Origin: SZUA-430 sp044375275
Lineage (GTDB): Bacteria > Pseudomonadota > Alphaproteobacteria > Micropepsales > Micropepsaceae
Assembly: GCA_044375275.1 (NCBI GenBank)
Contig: JBILMZ010000077.1
Location: 1 to 13,875 of the forward strand
DNA: 13,875 nucleotides
Direction of reading: 5' to 3'
Part shown: positions 1-4,933 of the stretch, one piece after another
How the letters are laid out: each line of letters opens with the position of its first letter
Position numbering within the stretch: the first letter of the stretch is position 1
Position numbers and translations under genes: made by a program
Notes under the pieces: model-generated
Databases searched by the model: none
What the model was told of the DNA's origin: nothing
What the model saw: only the letters and a program-made list of their open reading frames with translations

Positions 1-1
1 A

Positions 2-508
2 ACCGAACTAAGGAACTGGGTCCAGGGTTTGCGCGCTGAAATGGAAGTGAGCTATCGCCGCAACGACCGCAGTGGCAATCACGAGTATTTCTACGGCCTC
101 TTCGACCCTGCTGAAGGCCCGATCAACGGCAACCTCTCGAACTTCTCGGTGTTGGCGAACATCTGGTATGAATTCGACGTCGGCTCGAAGTTCAGGCCAT
201 ACGTCGGTGGCGGGGCAGGCTGGGCCCAGTCGCGCCTCGAAGCGACCGCCCCCATCGCCTCTGATCCGAACAACGTGACGGTGGAGACCAATTGGGACAC
301 GACCGACGAGGAAGCGAACGGCTTCGCCTTCCAGCTCGGCGCCGGGATCAATCACAATGTTGCCCCAGGCGTCGACGTCGGCATCGGCTATCGCTACTTC
401 AACGGACCGAACTTTGATCCGATCTTTGTGGGCAAGAACAACCTGCCCGTGGATTTCGAAAACGAAAACCACTCGGTGCTTGTGAACCTCACGATCAGCA
501 CCAACTAG
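2..508 (+). CDS. Outer-membrane beta-barrel protein, 3' portion (5' end outside window)
   Basis: The frame is open from the first bases with no stop, so the gene starts upstream; 168 codons are visible before TAG at 506-508. The visible protein alternates hydrophobic and polar residues in short strands separated by acidic loops, as in OmpA-like or Opa-like porin-type barrels (OMP_b-brl class). Marks are a glycine-rich turn in the segment RPYVGGGAGWAQSRLEA, then FAFQLGAGINHNVAPGVDVGIGYRYF, a typical penultimate hairpin. The last strand (HSVLVNLTISTN) does not end in the classical C-terminal Phe/Trp; it ends in Asn. A TTG at 29 could be read as a start but lies inside conserved-looking barrel sequence, so it is unlikely. 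The role is probably structural or surface; no specific function can be given. A strong terminator follows at once. Confidence 0.72.
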   Translation, partial: TELRNWVQGLRAEMEVSYRRNDRSGNHEYFYGLFDPAEGPINGNLSNFSVLANIWYEFDVGSKFRPYVGGGAGWAQSRLEATAPIASDPNNVTVETNWDTTDEEANGFAFQLGAGINHNVAPGVDVGIGYRYFNGPNFDPIFVGKNNLPVDFENENHSVLVNLTISTN

Positions 509-530
509 GACCGCACGTCCCTCTGAACAC

Positions 531-560
531 GCGGCGCGCTCCAGGGGGCGCGCCGTTTTT
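531..560 (+). terminator. Intrinsic terminator of the beta-barrel gene
   Basis: A GC-rich stem of about ten pairs (532-541 with 546-555, CGGCGCGCTC pairing with GGGCGCGCCG through one G-U) has a four-base loop and is followed by five T residues at 556-560. It lies 23 bases after the stop codon. This is a textbook Rho-independent terminator in the plus direction. Confidence 0.88.
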
Positions 561-587
561 GCATGAACGTTGGCGTGGGCTTAAATT
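559..587 (+). promoter_or_regulatory. Sigma-70-type promoter of the first GNAT copy
   Basis: TTGCAT (559-564), a 17-base spacer and TAAATT (582-587) lie 40 bases from the -10 start to the ATG at 622. The paralogous gene at 1370 has TTGCAG-N17-TAAACT at exactly the same distance from its ATG, which supports both calls. The -35 box overlaps the T-run of the preceding terminator. A GATTC (GANTC-type) site sits at 596-600, near the expected transcription start. Confidence 0.6.
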
Positions 588-621
588 GCAGCATTGATTC
601 CTGCCACAGGAAGAGCCCACG

Positions 622-1232
622 ATGGCCGATGCCCGCACGCCCCTGAACATCAGCTACGAGACCGACAACTGCATCGTTCGCGAGCTCGAGACCCTCTCGA
701 AGTGATCGGTGGCTGGATGGCACAGCCCGAAATCGCAAAGGGGCTCAACGCGGCCGCGCGGGTTCTGGATATTGAAGATCTCCGCAAATATGTGACGAGC
801 CACAACCGCATCGACGGACACGCGCTCGGCGTTTTTGACCGGAAGACGGGGACGCTCAAAGGGCTTTGGTCCGTCTATGTGGACTGGAAGACGAAGGAGT
901 TCCTGGTCAATGTCCTGCTCGCCGAAAAGATCGACAGTGATGTCGGCGGAATAAAGGAAACCGGACGCCCGCTTTACGCAATGATGTTCGACGAACTCGG
1001 CATGGAGGCGCTCAGGTTCAACGTTCTTGAAAGCAACGACAATATTCAGGGGCGTCTCACCCGGTCGCCTGAACACATAACCAAAATCAACACATCGAAC
1101 GCGGGCCATCCCGACGCCATCCATCACTTTCGGCTCACCCGCGAGCAGTACTACGAACTCCTCCCCGGGCGCGCCGAGCGGGACGCGCAGTTCAGGCAAA
1201 AGCGGGAAGAGCTCCGCCAGCAGCGGTCCTGA
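622..1232 (+). pseudogene. Frameshifted GNAT-family acetyltransferase (first of two tandem copies)
   Basis: The ATG at 622, preceded by CAGGAAGAG, opens a frame reading MADARTPLNISYETDNCIVRELE, nearly identical to the N-terminus of the downstream paralogue. After codon 23 it runs out of frame and hits TGA at 703-705. The rest of the GNAT domain (DPLEVIGGWMAQPEI onward) continues in the next frame to TGA at 1230-1232. Comparison with the intact copy shows seven bases missing after CTCGAG at 685-690, where the paralogue has GTCACGG. The downstream frame is otherwise intact and roughly 60% identical to the paralogue by eye, so the lesion is probably recent. A GTG at 702-704 overlaps the TGA (GTGA) and is in frame with the downstream part, so a protein of about 176 residues lacking the first beta strand could be made by reinitiation. 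A frame opening at 594 out of phase with the true N-terminus is an artefact of the shift. Confidence 0.8.
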
Positions 1233-1268
1233 ACCCCAGTTCGTCGACGGAAAGCAAGGAAATCCCTC
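1230..1268 (+). repeat. Duplicated 3' flank, copy A
   Basis: The 39 bases starting at the stop codon of the first GNAT copy match the 39 bases starting at the stop of the second copy (1982-2020) at 34 positions by direct comparison. Both contain GAACCCC and GACGGAAAGC and end in GAAATCCCTC. This marks the right edge of the tandem duplication unit, about 750 bases long. Confidence 0.8.
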
Positions 1269-1306
1269 GGCCGTTGGGCTCGGGCATCAGCCTTGTCGCA
1301 CGGCTT

Positions 1307-1335
1307 TTGCAGCGACTTCCACTCCCGCCTAAACT
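1307..1335 (+). promoter_or_regulatory. Sigma-70-type promoter of the second GNAT copy
   Basis: TTGCAG (1307-1312), a 17-base spacer and TAAACT (1330-1335) lie 40 bases before the ATG, the same geometry as in the first copy. A GATTC at 1344-1348 is at the same distance from the ATG (26 bases) as in copy one. The expected start of transcription is near 1342. The ribosome binding site is weak (a single GGA about 10 bases before the ATG). Confidence 0.6.
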
Positions 1336-1369
1336 ATGGCGGTGATTCTCGCTTCTCGGATGCCCCGCC

Positions 1370-1984
1370 ATGACTGAAGTTCGTGCCCCTCTGAACATTG
1401 GCTATGAAACCGACAACTGCATCGTCCGCGAACTCGAGGTCACGGACCCGCTGGATGTGATTTGCGGCTGGATGGCGCGACCCGAAATCGCACACGGCCT
1501 GAACACGCCGGCAAAGCCGTTGGACATCGACGAACTCCGGAAGTTTGTCGCCAGCCGCAACCGTGTTGATTCCCACGCGCTCGGTGTCTTCGACCGGGCG
1601 TCAGGAAAGCTTGTGGGAATGTGGACCGTCTATGTTGACTGGAGCAGGCGAGAGTATTTGTTGAACGTGCTGCTCGCGGAAAAAATATCCGGTGCGCAGG
1701 GTGGCTGGCGCGAAACGGGCCGTCCGCTCTACGCGATCATGTTCGACGACCTTGGCATGGAGACCTTGGTCTACAATGTCGTGGCAAGCAACGAAGAGAT
1801 CATTGGGCGCCTGCCAAGCACGCCGGTTCGGGTGTCCGATGTACCCTCCGCCAACGGCGGCACAAGCCAGGTCCAGATGTACCGGGTCACGCGGGAGGAG
1901 TACTTGGAGATCAGGTCACGCCGCGCTGAGCGGGACGCCGAGTTCGATCGCAAGCGCGAAGAACGCCGTCGCCTGCAGGCTTGA
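1370..1984 (+). CDS. GNAT-family N-acetyltransferase (RimJ/RimL-like), intact copy
   Basis: This 204-residue protein has a GNAT layout: an N-terminal strand (ETDNCIVRELEVTDPLDV, about residues 13-30), a helical part (RPEIAHGLN to ELRKFV), central strands (HALGVFDRASGKLVGMWTVYVD, about 68-89; EYLLNVLLAEK, about 94-104), an acetyl-CoA-loop region (RETGRPLYAIMFDDLGME, about 114-131) and the following VYNVVASNEEIIGRL, equivalent to the strand and helix of RimJ/RimL enzymes. The canonical Q/RxxGxG/A pyrophosphate loop is degenerate (RETGRPL). The C-terminus is a highly charged helix (RSRRAERDAEFDRKREERRRL), possibly a coiled coil. Members acetylate amino groups of proteins or small molecules; the substrate cannot be told here. 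It is monocistronic with its own promoter and a tandem partner of the frameshifted copy upstream. Confidence 0.75.
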   Translation: MTEVRAPLNIGYETDNCIVRELEVTDPLDVICGWMARPEIAHGLNTPAKPLDIDELRKFVASRNRVDSHALGVFDRASGKLVGMWTVYVDWSRREYLLNVLLAEKISGAQGGWRETGRPLYAIMFDDLGMETLVYNVVASNEEIIGRLPSTPVRVSDVPSANGGTSQVQMYRVTREEYLEIRSRRAERDAEFDRKREERRRLQA

Positions 1985-2020
1985 ACCCCAATTCCCCGAC
2001 GGAAAGCCGGGAAATCCCTC
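1982..2020 (+). repeat. Duplicated 3' flank, copy B
   Basis: This is the partner of the repeat at 1230-1268: 34 of 39 bases match, starting at the TGA stop. It lies just before the SCP-2 promoter. The non-coding flank is at least as well conserved as the coding ends, which implies either a recent duplication or a functional 3' element. No shared hairpin could be found in it. Confidence 0.78.
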
Positions 2021-2028
2021 ATTCTGCT

Positions 2029-2057
2029 TTGACGCGGGGCCCGTCCCGGACTATGAG
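2029..2057 (+). promoter_or_regulatory. Promoter of the SCP-2/hydrolase operon
   Basis: TTGACG (2029-2034), a 17-base spacer and TATGAG (2052-2057) form the best sigma-70 match in this part of the window, 44 bases from the -10 start to the ATG at 2096. A GAGTC (GANTC-type methylation site) overlaps the -10 at 2055-2059. The spacer carries a GC-rich block (CGGGGCCCGTCCCGG). Confidence 0.7.
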
Positions 2058-2095
2058 TCCGCCGGTTCCAAACGCTCCAACCGAAGGATCAAGCG

Positions 2096-2413
2096 ATGAG
2101 CGACGAAATCAAGAATATTGCCGAGCAGATGGGCAAGGCCATTGGCGGCAACAGCGGCCTGAACTCCACCCTGAAGTTTGACTTCGAGGGCCAGGGCAAC
2201 ATCTACATCGATGGCAAGTCCACCCCGAACACCGTCACGACCGACAACAAGCCGGCTGACTGCACGATCACCGTCTCGCTCGACAACTTCAAGAAGATGG
2301 TTGCGCGCGAACTCGACGGCACGACCGCCTTCATGCAGGGCAAGCTCAAGGTTGCCGGCGACATGAGCGTCGCCATGAAGCTCGGCCCGGTTCTGGCCAA
2401 GGCTGCGGGCTAA
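2096..2413 (+). CDS. SCP-2 sterol/lipid-transfer domain protein
   Basis: The 105-residue protein is a stand-alone SCP-2 domain. Visible family traits are the amphipathic N-terminal helix, a strand of the type LKFDFEGQGNIYIDG (about residues 26-40), then ADCTITVSLDNFKKMVARELDGTTAFMQGKLKVAGDMSVAMKL, where the TAFMQGKLKVAGDM block is the SCP-2 signature. Family members bind lipids or acyl-CoA in a hydrophobic tunnel in the cytoplasm; no catalytic residues are expected. The start is supported by AAGGATC nine bases before the ATG and by a promoter at 2029. The stop is seven bases before the start of a lysophospholipase-like hydrolase, so the two are probably co-transcribed and may share lipid substrates (inference). 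Confidence 0.88.
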   Translation: MSDEIKNIAEQMGKAIGGNSGLNSTLKFDFEGQGNIYIDGKSTPNTVTTDNKPADCTITVSLDNFKKMVARELDGTTAFMQGKLKVAGDMSVAMKLGPVLAKAAG

Positions 2414-2499
2414 TAGCCCCATGGCCCTTGAAGGGCCATCGCCGGATTCGCTGCCAGGTCTGGTACCAGACCTGGTCAGCGTGCCGGGGTTTCCGGCAC
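2407..2499 (+). repeat. Four consecutive perfect inverted repeats over the hydrolase start
   Basis: Read directly: 2407-2419 has arms GGGCTA/TAGCCC around one base; 2421-2439 has ATGGCCCTT/AAGGGCCAT around one base and contains the hydrolase ATG; 2454-2475 is a gapless palindrome with 11-base arms (CCAGGTCTGGT and its complement); 2481-2499 has GTGCCGG/CCGGCAC around five bases. All are perfect. They span the SCP-2 stop codon and the first 26 codons of the hydrolase. No T-run follows, so they are not an ordinary terminator. They would fold the translation start of the hydrolase into stable hairpins or act as protein-binding palindromes. Confidence 0.85.
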
Positions 2500-3434
2500 C
2501 GCCCGGCGCCGTCGTCGAATGGTTGACACTCGATGGCGGCATCAGGCTGCGGACAGCACGCTGGATCCTGCCGGACGCCGAGGCGCACGGCACGGTTCTG
2601 CTGGCCCAGGGCCGCACTGAATTCATCGAGAAATATTACGAAGTCATCGCCGAGCTGCTTCAGCGCGGCCTGTCCGTCGTCACGTTTGACTGGCGCGGGC
2701 AGGGCCTTTCATCGCGCCAGGTCGCCGACCCGCTCAAGGGTCACGTGGGTGACTTCTCCGAGTTTGATGCCGACATCGCCTGCGTGGTGACGAAGGTCCT
2801 GCAGGAACACGGCACGAAGCCATACTTTGCGCTCGCCCATTCGATGGGCGGCAACATCACGCTGAGATACCTGCGGGACTACCCGCAGGAGTTCGAGCGC
2901 GCTGTCCTGACCGCCCCGATGCTGGCCGTGAAGACGGCACCGTTTCCCCAAGGCGTCGCCCGCGCCATGGCGACGGGCTTCACCTTCGCCGGCGGCAAGG
3001 AAGCCTATGTCATCGGTGGCTCGAGCCAGGACCCGTTCAAGCAGGGATTTGAAGGCAATACGGTCACCTCCGACCGCGCCCGCTATGACCGCGCCATGTC
3101 GCTCCTCCAGCAGGACCGGCGCCTCGCGCTGGGCGCCCCGACATTCGGCTGGCTCGAAGCGGCATTCAGGTCGATGCACCTTGTGGCGTCGGAAGAGTTC
3201 GCGGCGGGCATCGAGACCCCGCTGCTGCTCATGGGCGCGGCGCAGGACCAGATTGTCTTGCCAGGTGCCGATTTCACCCTGGTCAGGCGCATCAAGCGCG
3301 GCATGTACGTCATGCTGAAGGCCGAGCACGAGATCCTGATGGAGCGCCAGGAGATCCGGCGCACCTTCTGGGCCTGCTTCGACCAGTTCCTGGGACTTGC
3401 GTCGCCGGCTCAGCGCCCGCCCGCGAGGACCTGA
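2421..3434 (+). CDS. Alpha/beta hydrolase, lysophospholipase / monoacylglycerol lipase-like (Hydrolase_4)
   Basis: The 337-residue protein has the serine hydrolase fold: oxyanion-type region LLAQGRTEFIEKY (about 60-72), TFDWRGQGLSSR (88-99), nucleophile elbow AHSMGGN with Ser141, acid MGAAQDQIV with Asp276, and KAEHEIL with His303. The WRGQG and HSMGG context is typical of PldB-type lysophospholipases. Such enzymes remove acyl chains from lysophospholipids or monoglycerides. There is no signal peptide, so it is probably cytoplasmic or peripheral. The first 30 residues are proline- and valine-rich and coincide with four inverted repeats; no Shine-Dalgarno is visible before ATG 2421, so translation may be coupled to the SCP-2 gene seven bases upstream, or begin at GTG 2481. 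The 3' end overlaps hisN, on the other strand, by 25 bases. Confidence 0.87.
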   Translation: MALEGPSPDSLPGLVPDLVSVPGFPAPPGAVVEWLTLDGGIRLRTARWILPDAEAHGTVLLAQGRTEFIEKYYEVIAELLQRGLSVVTFDWRGQGLSSRQVADPLKGHVGDFSEFDADIACVVTKVLQEHGTKPYFALAHSMGGNITLRYLRDYPQEFERAVLTAPMLAVKTAPFPQGVARAMATGFTFAGGKEAYVIGGSSQDPFKQGFEGNTVTSDRARYDRAMSLLQQDRRLALGAPTFGWLEAAFRSMHLVASEEFAAGIETPLLLMGAAQDQIVLPGADFTLVRRIKRGMYVMLKAEHEILMERQEIRRTFWACFDQFLGLASPAQRPPART

Positions 3435-4225
3435 AGCACCTCCGCCAGCAGGGCAGGGTCGCCGCAGGCCACCACCTGCCCACCCTCGGGGCAGGGACGC
3501 CCCTCCCAGTCGGTGATGACGCCCCCGGCGCCCTCCACGATGGGGATCAGGGCCTGGACGTCCCAGGCCTTCAGGCTGCTTTCCACGATGATGTCGATGC
3601 AGCCCAGCGCCAGCAGCCCATAGCCATAACAGTCCCCGCCGAAACGGGTGAGGCGCGTCGCAGTCGAAAGGGCCCAGAAGGCCTTCTGCTCGCTGTCGTC
3701 AAAGTACCCCACAGGCGATGTCGTCGACAGCGTGGCCTGCGCCAGCTTCACGCCACGCCGCGACTGCAGGGATTGCCGGGGCCCGCCAGCCCGCATGAAA
3801 TGGGAAACCCCGCCCACGCCAAGCCAGCGTTCTCCGGTATAGGGTTGGTCCAGGACACCGATGACAGGACGCGTGCCGTCATTGAGCGCGATCAGCGTTC
3901 CCCATTGCGCCATGCCGCACATGAAGGCACGGGTACCGTCGACCGGATCAATCACCCAGGTCAGGCCCGAGCTTCCGGGTTCAAAGCCGTACTCCTCGCC
4001 GAGCACGCCGTGTTCGGGATAGCGCTTGCGGATAAGGGCGCGGATGGCCTCCTCGGCACGCTTGTCTGCTTCCGTGACGGGATCGAACCCGCCGGCCGTC
4101 TGCTTGTTGTCGATGGAAAGGGGGCGCCGGAAATAGGGCAGGATCACCTGTCCTGCAGCATCGGCGAGCTCGCACGCGAAGGTGCTGAGACTGTTGAGTT
4201 CAGAAACGGAAAGCGCCGCGGTCAT
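3410..4225 (-). CDS. hisN: Histidinol-phosphatase, inositol-monophosphatase type
   Basis: The 271-residue protein carries the metal-binding motifs of the IMPase superfamily: DPVTEADKRAE (48-58), GEEYG (76-80), DPVDGTRAF (93-101), WGTLIAL (108-114) and KAWDVQAL (219-226). The block GGDCYGYGLLALG (196-208) followed by ESSLKAWDVQALIPIVEGAGG is the pattern of HisN, which dephosphorylates L-histidinol phosphate in histidine synthesis using Mg2+; a general inositol-phosphatase remains possible. Length is normal for the family. No ribosome binding site precedes the ATG, but TTGACA-N18-GATTAA ends five bases before it, which would put transcription start at or near the ATG, giving a leaderless mRNA. 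The 3' end overlaps the convergent hydrolase gene by 25 bases. Confidence 0.83.
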   Translation of the reverse strand: MTAALSVSELNSLSTFACELADAAGQVILPYFRRPLSIDNKQTAGGFDPVTEADKRAEEAIRALIRKRYPEHGVLGEEYGFEPGSSGLTWVIDPVDGTRAFMCGMAQWGTLIALNDGTRPVIGVLDQPYTGERWLGVGGVSHFMRAGGPRQSLQSRRGVKLAQATLSTTSPVGYFDDSEQKAFWALSTATRLTRFGGDCYGYGLLALGCIDIIVESSLKAWDVQALIPIVEGAGGVITDWEGRPCPEGGQVVACGDPALLAEVLQVLAGGR

Positions 4226-4230
4226 GTGCG

Positions 4231-4260
4231 TTAATCGCGGACCGCGGCGCCCTGTGTCAA
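4231..4260 (-). promoter_or_regulatory. Candidate promoter giving a leaderless hisN transcript
   Basis: On the minus strand, TTGACA (plus 4255-4260) is a perfect -35, with an 18-base spacer and GATTAA (plus 4231-4236) as a modest -10. Only five bases separate the -10 from the hisN ATG. The spacer contains the perfect inverted repeat CGCGG-A-CCGCG (4236-4246), a possible operator. Confidence 0.45.
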
Positions 4261-4300
4261 TGCAAAGCCTGTATCAATCCGGAGATTGTATGCACGCGCG

Positions 4301-4702
4301 TCAGACTTCTGCGCGCGCTTCAGCTTTCTGTTCTGCTACTGAACCACTGAGAGCCTTTGCAAGCTCCAGGAGGCGACGGCGTGGGCCTTCGTCCAGGCCA
4401 TAATAGGCGCGGATCAGATCCATCGTTTCCTTGTTCTGCATGACGCCATCACCGGCCATGTCCAGAGCCTCTCCGTCCTTCGCCGGGACAAGCCCTTCGA
4501 AGAAGAAAGAGACAGGCATGTCCAGCGCACGTGCCAGATCCCAAAGCCGTGACGCAGAAATCCTGTTGGCTCCGCTTTCATACTTTTGAATCTGCTGAAA
4601 GCGAATCCCGACAGCCTGTGCCAATTGCTGTTGAGTCATTCCCAATAACCAGCGGCGATGACGCACCCGCTGGCCGATATGCAAATCGACCGGGTTCTTC
4701 AC
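4301..4702 (-). CDS. XRE-family transcriptional regulator
   Basis: The 133-residue protein has an N-terminal Cro/C1 helix-turn-helix at about residues 10-65: QRVRHRRWLLGMTQQQLAQAVGIRFQQIQKYESGANRIS with the recognition-helix segment FQQIQKYESG, then RLWDLARALDMPVSFFFEG. The SFFFEG ending and the variable tail are typical of alphaproteobacterial XRE regulators of about 130 residues (PraR-like class; the exact orthologue is not assigned). It has no sensing domain beyond a short helical tail (about 90-133). The start is GTG at 4700-4702, with a GAGG-like purine stretch inside an eight-G run just upstream. It lies 75 bases before hisN on the same strand, but hisN seems to have its own promoter. 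Confidence 0.88.
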   Translation of the reverse strand: MKNPVDLHIGQRVRHRRWLLGMTQQQLAQAVGIRFQQIQKYESGANRISASRLWDLARALDMPVSFFFEGLVPAKDGEALDMAGDGVMQNKETMDLIRAYYGLDEGPRRRLLELAKALSGSVAEQKAEARAEV

Positions 4703-4760
4703 GAAGCCCCCCCCTCAAATAAACGCTATGCGGTCCCCAAATGACCCGCAAAACTGTCCA

Positions 4761-4788
4761 ACCTTACGTCAAAACACAAGATCTGCAA
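4761..4788 (-). promoter_or_regulatory. Candidate promoter of the XRE regulator
   Basis: On the minus strand TTGCAG (plus 4783-4788), a 16-base spacer and TAAGGT (plus 4761-4766) lie about 60 bases before the GTG start. The spacing is one base short of ideal and the -10 is imperfect, so this is tentative. Confidence 0.35.
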
Positions 4789-4862
4789 CCCAAAGTTGGC
4801 AGGTTAACAGTTCAACCACCGTGCCTTGAAAGATAAGGGATTGCAACACCTTATTGGTCACA

Positions 4863-4913
4863 CCTCACAGGCATGTGAGGATACCGGAGGGTATACTGTG
4901 CCGATTTAGGCAC
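4863..4913. repeat. Three adjoining perfect inverted repeats between typA and the XRE gene
   Basis: CCTCACA-GGCA-TGTGAGG (4863-4880), ATACC-GGAG-GGTAT (4881-4894) and GTGCC-GATTTA-GGCAC (4898-4913) lie end to end starting 21 bases after the typA stop. None is followed by a T-run on the minus strand. They may end or protect the typA mRNA, or be operator sites in the upstream region of the XRE gene, whose start is 160 bases further on. Confidence 0.75.
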
Positions 4914-4933
4914 GAGGCGTTGCACAAGTGCCG

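Noticed and set aside
594..704. Plus-strand frame opening at 594 as the true N-terminus of the first GNAT copy
   Set aside because: Its first 33 residues are a different reading frame of sequence that encodes the conserved N-terminus from ATG 622; it is an artefact of the frameshift.
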